Assembly (NCBI GenBank): GCA_963643925.1
Contig: CAVINS010000034.1
Location: 1 to 37,663 of the forward strand
DNA from: Phocaeicola_A sp963643925
GTDB taxonomy: Bacteria; Bacteroidota; Bacteroidia; Bacteroidales; Bacteroidaceae
Direction: 5' to 3'
Length of the DNA stretch: 37,663 nt
Made by a program: the position numbers and the translations under genes. The notes beneath the pieces are model-generated. The model was not told the DNA's origin and did no database searches. It was given only the letters and a program-made list of their open reading frames with translations. Position 1 is the first letter of the stretch, and the number at the start of each line of letters is the position of its first letter. Below are positions 9,262 to 17,026 of the stretch, piece after piece.

Positions 9262-9408
9262 GGAATTTTATATAGAAATCGTCTAAATGACGACGATTAT
9301 ACTTTATTTGCTTCCAAGACCTACCATGCCACGTCTTCTAGGTCTGCAGTCATAGGCGCTGACACTCACCTACTTGGGACAGCTGTTGATAACTTTTAGT
9401 CAAACGTC

Positions 9409-9439
9409 TTGGTGATTCGGCAAAACAGCCGTACCTTTA
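9409..9439 (+). promoter_or_regulatory. Promoter of dnaE
   Basis: TTG at 9409-9411, exactly 20 bases, then TACCTTTA at 9432-9439, which matches TAnnTTTG except the last base. It places the transcription start near 9445. The open frame extends up to the same TTG at 9409, but that codon is part of the promoter, so dnaE starts at the ATG at 9478. Confidence 0.7.
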
Positions 9440-9477
9440 CCAGCCAATTTCGGAAACAACAAATAAGCTATCATCAT

Positions 9478-12400
9478 ATGCAAGATTTCGTCCACCTACA
9501 CGTCCACACTCAGTATTCACTCCTCGACGGACAGGCCTCCATTCCACGCCTGGTCGACAAGGCCATCGCCAATGGCATGCGGGGTATAGCAGTGACTGAC
9601 CACGGCAACATGTTCGGTATCAAGGAGTTCACCAACTACGTCATCAAGAAGAACAGCAAGGTGCAGGACGAGATAAAGGCGCTGAAGAAGCAGATTGCCG
9701 CACTGGAAGGCACTGCCGAAACCACCGAAGAGACCGCCACACAGTTGGCCGAGCTGAGAGGCCAACTGGAGCAGGCACAACAGAAAATCTTCAAGCCCAT
9801 CATCGGCTGCGAGATGTACGTGGCACGTCGGCGCCTATTTAATAAGGATGAGAAGAGCGACAAGAGCGGTTACCACCTGGTAGTGCTCGCCAAGAACGAG
9901 AAGGGCTACCACAACCTTATTAAACTGGTGTCGAAGGCATGGACGGAGGGATTCAGCATGCGTCCGCGCACGGACCGTGTGGAACTGGAGAAGCACCGCG
10001 AAGGACTGATTGTCTGCTCCGCCTGCTTGGGAGGCGAAATTCCCAAATGCATCACCAACGAGCAGTGGGACAGGGCCGAAGAGGCCATCCAGTGGTACAA
10101 ACGGGTGTTCGGTGACGACTACTACCTGGAGCTGCAACTCCACAAGGCCACCGTGCCGCGCGCCAACCACGAGGCTTACCCCATGCAGCTGAAGGTGAAC
10201 GAGAAACTCATAGAATACAGCAAGAAATACAACATCAAGCTGGTGTGCACCAACGACGTACACTTCGTGAACGAAGAAGATGCAGAGGCGCACGACCGCC
10301 TCATCTGCGTGGGCACACAGAAGGACCTCGACGACCCCAAGCGTATGCTCTACTCCAAGCAGGAGTGGTTCAAGACAAAGGAGGAGATGAACGACATATT
10401 CAGCTACGTGCCCGAGGCGCTGAGCAACACCGTGGACATCTGCAACCAGGTGGAGATCTACTCCATCAACCACGACCCTATCATGCCTACCTTCGCCATA
10501 CCCAAGGAGTTCGGCACCGAGGCGGAGTATCGTCAGAAATACACCGAGGAGGACCTCTTCAACGAATTCACCTGCGACGAGAACGGCAACGTGGTGATGG
10601 ATGAGGAGGCTGCCAAGGCAAAGATAAAGAAACTGGGCGGCTACGACAAACTCTACCGCATCAAGCTGGAGGCGGACTACCTGCGCAAACTGGCTATGGA
10701 CGGTGCCGAGAAGATGTACAAGGGCAAACTCACCGACGAGGTGAAGGAACGGCTGAAGTTCGAGCTCCACATTATGAAGACCATGGGTTTCCCCGGATAC
10801 TTCCTCATCGTACAAGACTTCATCAACGCCGCGCGCAACCAGTTGGGCGTCTCCGTAGGGCCGGGACGTGGATCGGCTGCCGGTTCGGCCGTGGCCTACT
10901 GCCTGGGCATCACCAAGATTGACCCCATCGCCTACGACCTGCTGTTCGAGCGTTTCCTCAACCCCGACCGTATCTCGCTGCCGGATATCGATGTAGACTT
11001 CGACGATGATGGCCGTGGCGAGGTGTTGCGGTGGGTAACAGAGAAATATGGTAAGGAAAAGGTGGCGCACATTATCACCTATGGCACCATGGCCACCAAG
11101 ATGGCCATCAAGGACGTAGCCCGGGTGCAGAAGCTTCCCCTCTCGGAGTCGGACCGTCTGTGCAAACTTATCCCGGACAAGATTCCCGACAAGAAACTCA
11201 ACCTGCAGAACGCCATCGACTACGTGCCCGAGCTGCAGGCAGCCGAGGCATCGAGCGACGAGACGCTGCGCAACACGCTGAAGTACGCCAAGATGCTCGA
11301 GGGCAACATCCGCGGCACCGGCGTGCATGCCTGCGGAACCATCATCTGCCGCGACGATATCACCGACTGGGTACCCGTCAGCACCGCCGACGACAAGGAG
11401 ACGGGCGAGAAGCTGCTGGTGACACAGTACGAAGGTTCGGTCATCGAGGAGACGGGACTTATCAAGATGGACTTCTTGGGACTGAAGACCCTCTCCATCA
11501 TCAAGGAGGCCATCGAGAACATCCTGGTCAGTTTGGGCATAGACCTCGACATCGACAACATCGACATCAACGACCCCAAGACCTACAAACTCTATTGCGA
11601 AGGCCGCACCATCGGCACGTTCCAATTCGAGTCCGCCGGCATGCAGAAGTATCTGCGCGAGCTGCAGCCCTCCACCTTCGAGGACCTCATCGCCATGAAC
11701 GCCCTCTACCGGCCGGGACCTATGGACTACATCCCCGACTTCATTGATCGTAAACAAGGCCGCAAGCCCATCGAGTACGACATCCCCATCATGGAGAAGT
11801 ACCTGAAGGACACCTACGGAATCACCGTCTACCAGGAGCAGGTGATGCTCCTCTCGCGTCTGTTGGCGGACTTCACCCGAGGCGAGAGCGACGCCCTGCG
11901 TAAGGCCATGGGTAAGAAGTTGCGCGACAAGTTGGACCACATGAAGCCAAAGTTCATCGAAGGCGGGCAGAAGAACGGCCACGACCCCAAGGTGCTGGAG
12001 AAAATCTGGGCCGACTGGGAGAAGTTCGCCTCCTACGCCTTCAACAAGTCGCACGCCACCTGCTACTCGTGGGTGGCCTACCAGACGGCCTACCTGAAGG
12101 CCAACTACCCCTCGCAGTACATGGCCGCCACGCTGAGCCGCAACATCTCCAACATCGACGAAATCACCAAACTGATGAACGAGTGCAAGGCCATGGGCAT
12201 ACAGGTGCTCGGCCCCGACGTGAACGAGAGTAGCATGAAGTTCTCCGTCAACAAGAAGGGCGACATCCGCTTCGGACTGGGTGCCATCAAGGGCGTGGGC
12301 GAAGGTGCGGTGAACGCCATCATCGACGAGCGCAACGCCCACGGACCCTACACCAGCGCCACCGACTTCGTGCAGCGCGTCAACCTCTCCGCCTGCAACC

Positions 12401-13266
12401 GCAAGAACATCGAGAACATCGTGGCAGCCGGAGGATTCGACACCTTCGAAGGACTGAAGCGCGAGACCTTCTTCGCCAACAACAGCAAGGGCGAGAGCTA
12501 CACCGAGTCGCTCGTGCGCTACGGCGTGCGCTATCAGGCGGACAAGGCTTCGGCACAGAACTCCCTCTTCGGCGACGACACCCCCATAGAGATTGCCACC
12601 CCCGAGATACCGAAGGCCGAGGCATGGAGCAACATCGAACGGCTCGACCGCGAACGCGACCTGGTGGGCATGTACCTCTCCGCCCACCCGCTGGACGACT
12701 ACGCCATCATCCTGAAGCACGTCTGCAACACGCAGGTGAAGCAGTTGGAGAACAAAGAAGCGTTGCGGGACAAAGAGCTCACCTTCGGAGGCATCATCAC
12801 CGACAGCCGCGAGCGTTACTCGAAGAACAACAACCCCTACGGCATCGTCAAGCTCGAGGACTACTCCGGCTCCTACGAGATGTTCTTCTTCGGCAAGGAC
12901 TGGACCACCTGGAGCAACTATCTGCACCAAGGATACTTCGTATATATAAAAGGTAAATACCAGCCCCGCCAGTGGAAACCGGACGAGCTGGAGCTGCGGA
13001 TAGAGTCCATCCAGCTGCTGCCTGAAATAAAGGATCAATTGTTAGGTGTCTTCACCGTCACCATGCCCTTGGACGCCATCGACGACACCCTGGTGAACGA
13101 GTTGGAGAGTCTGGCGGACAAATATTCTGGCAAGACGGAGCTCCGCTTCAAGGTGAAATCCGCCAACATGCTGGTGGAGATGAAATGCAAGAAACGAAAA
13201 ATAGACGTCTCGAAAGAGATAATTTCTTTTCTGAAGCGACAACATTTGGATTTCAAAATTAATTAA
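9478..13266 (+). CDS. dnaE: DNA polymerase III subunit alpha
   Basis: The 1262-residue replicative polymerase starts with a PHP domain (HLHVHTQYSLLDG, then VTDHGNM). The polymerase active-site aspartates are D505 and D507 in PDIDVDFDD, with the third likely D665 in KMDFLG. The glycine-rich GPGRGSAAGSAVAYCLGI motif precedes them. A helix-hairpin-helix region (FGLGAIKGVGEGAVNAI) and an OB-fold region (LTFGGIITDSRERYSKNNNPYGIVKLED) follow, so this is the DnaE1 type. A charged, coiled-coil-like insert at about 56-104 interrupts the PHP domain between its first strands and KPIIGCEMYV; as I recall, such an insert is common in Bacteroidales DnaE. The start at 9478 is set by the promoter at 9409-9439. 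trxA follows after 119 bases. Confidence 0.97.
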   Translation: MQDFVHLHVHTQYSLLDGQASIPRLVDKAIANGMRGIAVTDHGNMFGIKEFTNYVIKKNSKVQDEIKALKKQIAALEGTAETTEETATQLAELRGQLEQAQQKIFKPIIGCEMYVARRRLFNKDEKSDKSGYHLVVLAKNEKGYHNLIKLVSKAWTEGFSMRPRTDRVELEKHREGLIVCSACLGGEIPKCITNEQWDRAEEAIQWYKRVFGDDYYLELQLHKATVPRANHEAYPMQLKVNEKLIEYSKKYNIKLVCTNDVHFVNEEDAEAHDRLICVGTQKDLDDPKRMLYSKQEWFKTKEEMNDIFSYVPEALSNTVDICNQVEIYSINHDPIMPTFAIPKEFGTEAEYRQKYTEEDLFNEFTCDENGNVVMDEEAAKAKIKKLGGYDKLYRIKLEADYLRKLAMDGAEKMYKGKLTDEVKERLKFELHIMKTMGFPGYFLIVQDFINAARNQLGVSVGPGRGSAAGSAVAYCLGITKIDPIAYDLLFERFLNPDRISLPDIDVDFDDDGRGEVLRWVTEKYGKEKVAHIITYGTMATKMAIKDVARVQKLPLSESDRLCKLIPDKIPDKKLNLQNAIDYVPELQAAEASSDETLRNTLKYAKMLEGNIRGTGVHACGTIICRDDITDWVPVSTADDKETGEKLLVTQYEGSVIEETGLIKMDFLGLKTLSIIKEAIENILVSLGIDLDIDNIDINDPKTYKLYCEGRTIGTFQFESAGMQKYLRELQPSTFEDLIAMNALYRPGPMDYIPDFIDRKQGRKPIEYDIPIMEKYLKDTYGITVYQEQVMLLSRLLADFTRGESDALRKAMGKKLRDKLDHMKPKFIEGGQKNGHDPKVLEKIWADWEKFASYAFNKSHATCYSWVAYQTAYLKANYPSQYMAATLSRNISNIDEITKLMNECKAMGIQVLGPDVNESSMKFSVNKKGDIRFGLGAIKGVGEGAVNAIIDERNAHGPYTSATDFVQRVNLSACNRKNIENIVAAGGFDTFEGLKRETFFANNSKGESYTESLVRYGVRYQADKASAQNSLFGDDTPIEIATPEIPKAEAWSNIERLDRERDLVGMYLSAHPLDDYAIILKHVCNTQVKQLENKEALRDKELTFGGIITDSRERYSKNNNPYGIVKLEDYSGSYEMFFFGKDWTTWSNYLHQGYFVYIKGKYQPRQWKPDELELRIESIQLLPEIKDQLLGVFTVTMPLDAIDDTLVNELESLADKYSGKTELRFKVKSANMLVEMKCKKRKIDVSKEIISFLKRQHLDFKIN

Positions 13267-13274
13267 TACCTTTG
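13245..13274 (+). promoter_or_regulatory. trxA: Promoter of trxA overlapping the dnaE 3' end
   Basis: TACCTTTG at 13267-13274 begins on the base after the dnaE stop codon. TTTG at 13245-13248 lies 18 bases upstream, one short of the usual spacing. Transcription would start near 13281, giving thioredoxin its own message with a leader of about 105 bases. Confidence 0.65.
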
Positions 13275-13280
13275 CACGGA

Positions 13281-13385
13281 GCAAGCGGCGGGGCTCTTGC
13301 GGCCTCGCCTCGGGTTCCGGCCCACTTCATTATGAAAGCGGTTGCGAGACAGAGACAAAGAACAAACTTTTAAAAACTTAATATT
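13281..13385 (+). promoter_or_regulatory. Structured trxA leader with a 13-codon upstream frame
   Basis: The leader begins with GC-rich complementary segments (GCAAG 13281-13285 with CTTGC 13296-13300, GGCC 13301-13304 with GGCC 13319-13322), unlike the A-rich end of the leader. A short frame at 13332-13373 encodes MKAVARQRQRTNF and stops 12 bases before the trxA ATG. No known riboswitch class is recognised. The regulatory role is a suggestion from the structure only. Confidence 0.3.
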
Positions 13386-13700
13386 ATGGCATTAGAAATC
13401 ACAGACGCCAACTACGAGTCATTGGTTGCCGAAGGCAAACCTGTAGTGGTAGACTTTTGGGCTACATGGTGTGGTCCTTGCAAGAAAATTGGTCCGGACA
13501 TCGAGGCACTGGCCGAGCAATACGCCGGACAGGTGACAATCGGCAAGTGCAATGTGGACGACAACGACGAGCTGCCAGGCAAGTTCGGCGTGCGCAACAT
13601 CCCTACCGTGCTGTTCATCAAGGACGGTCAGGTTGTGGACAAACAAGTTGGCGCCGCTCCCAAAGCCACCTTCGAGGAGAAGATTAAAGCGCTGCTCTAA
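13386..13700 (+). CDS. trxA: Thioredoxin
   Basis: The 104-residue protein is a single thioredoxin fold with the classic active site WCGPC (VDFWATWCGPCKKIGP) and the cis-proline segment RNIPTVLFIKDGQVV. There is no signal peptide, so it acts in the cytoplasm as a disulfide reductase with thioredoxin reductase. It lies downstream of dnaE but has its own promoter. An inverted repeat follows at 13726-13787. Confidence 0.96.
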   Translation: MALEITDANYESLVAEGKPVVVDFWATWCGPCKKIGPDIEALAEQYAGQVTIGKCNVDDNDELPGKFGVRNIPTVLFIKDGQVVDKQVGAAPKATFEEKIKALL

Positions 13701-13725
13701 GAAGCCACATTCGGAGAAGAACATA

Positions 13726-13787
13726 CAAAGCGAAGCATCCATCAGCGACGTGCATCCTCACGCCAAGCAGAAGGGTTCTTCGCTTTG
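13726..13787 (+). terminator. Inverted repeat after trxA
   Basis: CAAAGCGAAG at 13726-13735 is perfectly complementary to CTTCGCTTTG at 13778-13787, followed by CTTTATC. The loop is 42 bases, long for an intrinsic terminator, so it may be only a partial terminator or an mRNA 3' structure before the next small gene. Confidence 0.4.
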
Positions 13788-13850
13788 CTTTATCCACCAC
13801 TCCCCCACCCGACACCCGGTATCAGGGAGCAACTAAAAACATCAACGGCT

Positions 13851-14186
13851 ATGGCACAAAATGACGAATTCTTCTTGGAGGACGAGGACGACGAGAAGAC
13901 CATTGAGTTTATAAAGAACTACTTACCGCAAGACCTGAAAGGCAAGTTCTCCGATGACGAGCTTTACTATTTTCTGGACGTGATAGTGGACTACTACACC
14001 ACCAGCGGCTGTCTGGACGCCACCCCCGACAAGGATGGCTACATCGACATCGACCAGGACGAGATAGTGGCGTACATCGTGAAGGAAGCGAAGAAGGACA
14101 GAATGGGCGACTACGACCCAGAGGAAATTCTCTTCGTGGTACAAGGCGAAATGGAGTACGGCAACTCTATCGGTCAGGTGGAATGA
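13851..14186 (+). CDS. Conserved hypothetical acidic protein
   Basis: The 111-residue product (MAQNDEFFLEDEDDEKT...) is strongly acidic, with no signal peptide, membrane segment or known catalytic motif. It is predicted mostly helical, with a core FIKNYLPQDLKGKFSDDELYYF. I place the start at ATG 13851; the frame is open further up to 13785, but that part lies in the trxA downstream hairpin and reads as low-quality Pro-rich sequence. I recall similar proteins after trxA in other Bacteroidales but no function. A palindromic tandem array begins two bases after its stop codon. Confidence 0.75.
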   Translation: MAQNDEFFLEDEDDEKTIEFIKNYLPQDLKGKFSDDELYYFLDVIVDYYTTSGCLDATPDKDGYIDIDQDEIVAYIVKEAKKDRMGDYDPEEILFVVQGEMEYGNSIGQVE

Positions 14187-14187
14187 T

Positions 14188-14294
14188 ATTGAAGTAATAC
14201 TTCATCGGCCATCGAGGTATAGGTCATCGGCCATTGAAGTACTACTTCATCGGGCATCGAAGTACTACTTCATCGGAGATCGAAGTATATTTCA
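14188..14294. repeat. Five-copy tandem array of a palindromic unit, period 22-23 bp
   Basis: The core GAAGTA-n-TACTTC is a palindrome, followed by CATCGG and a short linker. Copies start at 14191, 14214, 14236, 14259 and 14282, i.e. steps of 23, 22, 23 and 23. The copies at 14236 and 14259 are identical in the core. The copy at 14214 (GAGGTATAGGTC) and the last (GAAGTATATTTC) are degenerate and one base shorter. Because each core is self-complementary, neighbouring copies can also pair to form larger hairpins. The array lies between convergent genes (hypothetical + and GH2 -). The rest of the gap, up to 14470, shows no gene. Confidence 0.85.
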
Positions 14295-14470
14295 TTTGAA
14301 CATTAACCTGTAGCTCGGTTTACCTACAACTTGCATGCTCGTGAATCAGCTGGTCGGTTTACCTGCCGCAGAGGGGCATAAGCCAACGCACGTAGGTGTG
14401 ATGCGCAAAGCACAAATTTGCAATGCCATCGCACCTATGTGCGTTCTTTTGTGCTCTTTCCCCAGGGCAA

Positions 14471-16816
14471 TTATAGGCAGTTGACCGTAAGCGTCTGACT
14501 GCCTATGCCTTCCACTTCCACGGTCACAGTCATCGCGCCTTTGGCACGGCCTGACTGAACCACTATCTGGCATTTGCCAAAGTAGGTGGGCAGCGAGTGA
14601 CTGTTGAACCGAATGCTACGACGCATCTCCCCACTGTCGATACCACGGAAGCGGCCATCACCATCCACACGGACCGTCACACGGCGGTTGTCCACCCGCA
14701 CAGGCACGCCGTTGTCGTCCAGCAGCTGCAGGGCAATGAAACTCAGGTCTTGGCCATCGGCCTTCAGCGAGGTGCGGTCGGGCGTTAGCGTGTAGTGCGA
14801 AGCCTTAGGCTGGCTGGTGCGGATACTGTCGCGACAAACCTCCTTGCCGTCGCGGTAGCCGATCACCGTCACCGTTCCCGGCCGATAGGGTTGGTTCCAG
14901 ATGATGGTGTTGTTGACATAGTCCTTCGGACGGCGTGGACCATAGACCTTGCCATGAGGGTCTACCAACATCACCTCGTCGCAGTTGGACGGAGTGTGGA
15001 TGGGCAACACGCGGGAGTCTGTGTAGGGGAAGGTCCAGTCGTGCACCATAGGCGGCGCCTGCCAATGGTCCTTGCCCGGATCTTCGTCTATGCTATAGTC
15101 CACCACAGCCATCTTCAACGATGGACGCTCATTCCACACGGCACGGAAGTAGGCGGCACGGGGTTTCTCGTCCATGCACATGTCGAACGGGCTGGCGCCC
15201 CATCCCTTGCTGGGCCACCCCATGCTCTCGCCGATGTAGTCCACTCCGGCCCACAGGAACGCTCCACAGAGGAAATCATTCTCCATCACGTGGTTCCACG
15301 GGTTGCGCTCGCAGTAGTCGCGTGCCTCGTAGGGCCGCAAGCCGCTATAGTAGGGGAAGCTCTCGCTGATGAGTCCGATGCGCTCGGGATGTTTCTTCTT
15401 GTCCTCGATATAGGAGAGTTCGCTATAGTTGTAGCCCACCACATCGGTCACGCTGGCGAACTTGTCCTCGTACTGCGGTGCCAGCGCCAGCATGGTGGGG
15501 CGTGTGGGTTCCTCGCAGTGTACAAAGTCGCGTAGCATGGTAGCACGTTCCACTCCCTCATCGGTCGTAAGCTTCGCCTCGGCCAACTCGTTGCCGACGC
15601 TCCACAGCACGATGCTTGGGTGGTTGCGGTCGCGCACTATCATGTCGCGGATATCCTGCTGCCAACAGCTGTCGAAGAACTGCTCATAGTAGCCCGACTT
15701 CCACTTGTCGAAAGCCTCATCGATGACCACGAAGCCTATGGAGTCGCAGTAGTCGAGGAACTCCGGTGCGGGCGGGTTGTGCGAACAGCGGATGGCGTTC
15801 ACGCCAAGCTCCTTGAGGATGGTGAGCCGGCGCTCGTACGAACGGTCGGGCACGGCAACGCCCAGACAACCTGCATCCTGGTGCAGGCAGACGCCTTGCA
15901 TCTTCATCGGCTCGTCGTTGAGGAAGAATCCTTTCTGTGGGTCGAAGCGGAAGGTACGCACACCGAAACGACTGGCGTAGCTGTCTATCACCTTACCGTT
16001 ACGCTTCAGCAGGGTCTGCAGCCGATAGAGGTTGGGGTGTTCCAAACTCCAGATGTTCGGGTTGGGGAGGTTGAATGTCTGCTCAACGTTCTGCTCGCCC
16101 CCGGAAGTAAGTTCCACGTTGGTGCGAGCCACATAGCGTTCGCCATTCACCTTCATCGGTTTGCCTTGTGCATCCACCAACTGTTGCAGCACTTCTACCC
16201 TACCTGTACGGTCGGCAGGGTTGCTGATGGTGGTCACGCACTTCACCGTGGCCTCGGAGGCTGACACATGAGGCGTAGTGATGTAGGTTCCCCACATCTT
16301 CACGTGCACAGGGTCGATCACCTGCAACCACACGTGGCGGTAGATGCCCGAGCCGGTGTACCAGCGGGACTTCTCGGAGTGATCCACCTTCACGCTGAGT
16401 GTGTTCTCCTGGCCCAGCTTCAGGTACGGCGTAAGGTCCGTCTCGAAGGATGTGTATCCATAGCGGTGATAGTCAATCTGCTGTCCGTTAAGGTAGATAG
16501 TGGCTTTGTGGTAAATGCCATCGAACACCAGGCTCACCCGTTTCCCTTTGTAGGAGGCGGGCACCTTGAATGTTTTTGTGTAGTAACCTATTCCGCCAGG
16601 CAGATATCCGCTCTCGGGATGGGCGTTTTGGTCGAACTCCTGTTCCGCACTCCAGTCGTGAGGAAGTTGCACATCGGTGTAGGCGCCCTGTTCGCCTAGA
16701 CGGAACTGCCAGTCGAAGTCGAAGTTCTGCCGGAGACGTTGTGCGTTCACTAGGACGCTGCCCACACACAGCGCCGCTATCGTCATCAATAATCTCTGTT
16801 TCTTCATGATATTCAT
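14471..16816 (-). CDS. Exported glycoside hydrolase family 2 beta-galactosidase
   Basis: The protein of about 780 residues has a signal peptide (MKKQRLLMTIAALCVGSVLVNA) after ATG 16816 or ATG 16807. Order: GH2 sugar-binding jelly roll (LPHDWSAEQEF...GGIGYYTKTF), immunoglobulin-like domain, TIM barrel, then a C-terminal DUF4982-like and a further beta-sandwich domain. Numbered from 16807, the likely acid/base is E407 (SVGNELAEAK) and the likely nucleophile E482 (LISESFPYY), a spacing like that of LacZ. NAIRCSHNPPAPEFLDYCDSIGF is typical of GH2. The expected location is periplasm or surface, removing terminal beta-galactose. Exact specificity is not readable; beta-galactosidase is the commonest activity of this architecture. 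It has its own promoter and lies downstream of a GH95 gene. Confidence 0.88.
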   Translation of the reverse strand: MNIMKKQRLLMTIAALCVGSVLVNAQRLRQNFDFDWQFRLGEQGAYTDVQLPHDWSAEQEFDQNAHPESGYLPGGIGYYTKTFKVPASYKGKRVSLVFDGIYHKATIYLNGQQIDYHRYGYTSFETDLTPYLKLGQENTLSVKVDHSEKSRWYTGSGIYRHVWLQVIDPVHVKMWGTYITTPHVSASEATVKCVTTISNPADRTGRVEVLQQLVDAQGKPMKVNGERYVARTNVELTSGGEQNVEQTFNLPNPNIWSLEHPNLYRLQTLLKRNGKVIDSYASRFGVRTFRFDPQKGFFLNDEPMKMQGVCLHQDAGCLGVAVPDRSYERRLTILKELGVNAIRCSHNPPAPEFLDYCDSIGFVVIDEAFDKWKSGYYEQFFDSCWQQDIRDMIVRDRNHPSIVLWSVGNELAEAKLTTDEGVERATMLRDFVHCEEPTRPTMLALAPQYEDKFASVTDVVGYNYSELSYIEDKKKHPERIGLISESFPYYSGLRPYEARDYCERNPWNHVMENDFLCGAFLWAGVDYIGESMGWPSKGWGASPFDMCMDEKPRAAYFRAVWNERPSLKMAVVDYSIDEDPGKDHWQAPPMVHDWTFPYTDSRVLPIHTPSNCDEVMLVDPHGKVYGPRRPKDYVNNTIIWNQPYRPGTVTVIGYRDGKEVCRDSIRTSQPKASHYTLTPDRTSLKADGQDLSFIALQLLDDNGVPVRVDNRRVTVRVDGDGRFRGIDSGEMRRSIRFNSHSLPTYFGKCQIVVQSGRAKGAMTVTVEVEGIGSQTLTVNCL

Positions 16817-16836
16817 CTTTAGAATTAAAGCGAGGG

Positions 16837-16867
16837 CAAATGTAGGAATAGTTTCCGATATGCGCAA
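16837..16867 (-). promoter_or_regulatory. Promoter of the GH2 gene
   Basis: On the minus strand TTG (complement of 16865-16867), exactly 20 bases, then TACATTTG (complement of 16837-16844), a perfect TAnnTTTG. Transcription starts near 16830, so an upstream in-frame ATG at 16885 cannot be the start; ATG 16816 or 16807 is used. Confidence 0.75.
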
Positions 16868-16887
16868 GCGGTGCATAGGATACAAGT

Positions 16888-16927
16888 CAAGCGGAGCACA
16901 TGCGATTTCTCACGTATGCTCCGCTTG
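16888..16927 (-). terminator. Hairpin terminator candidate of the GH95 gene
   Basis: CAAGCGGAGCA (16888-16898) is perfectly complementary to TGCTCCGCTTG (16917-16927), an 11-bp GC-rich stem with an 18-base loop, 100 bases past the GH95 stop and just upstream of the GH2 promoter. There is no strong U-run. It separates the GH95 and GH2 transcripts. Confidence 0.55.
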
Positions 16928-17026
16928 TTCCGGATAATCAATATCTATCGTCGTCTGCGTCCGGTAGCTACATCCACAGCAATCGGCTCACTGCCGAACG
17001 GGCACCGACGAGGATCAATCGTTACA

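Noticed and set aside
9277..9298. AATCGTC/GACGATT inverted repeat between psd and dnaE as an operator or terminator
   Set aside because: Only 7 bp with an 8-base loop, no second copy, and not placed on either promoter; it can occur by chance.
9835..13038. A 1067-codon open frame on the minus strand opposite dnaE
   Set aside because: It is antisense to an unmistakable dnaE, has Val/Leu/Gly/His-rich composition typical of a GC-rich complement frame, and no recognisable domain. Codon bias of dnaE explains the lack of stops.
14188..14294. CRISPR-like array
   Set aside because: The period of 22-23 bp with linkers under 12 bases that are themselves similar, palindromic cores, and no cas genes do not fit a CRISPR array. 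The same holds for the arrays at 32447 and 37396.
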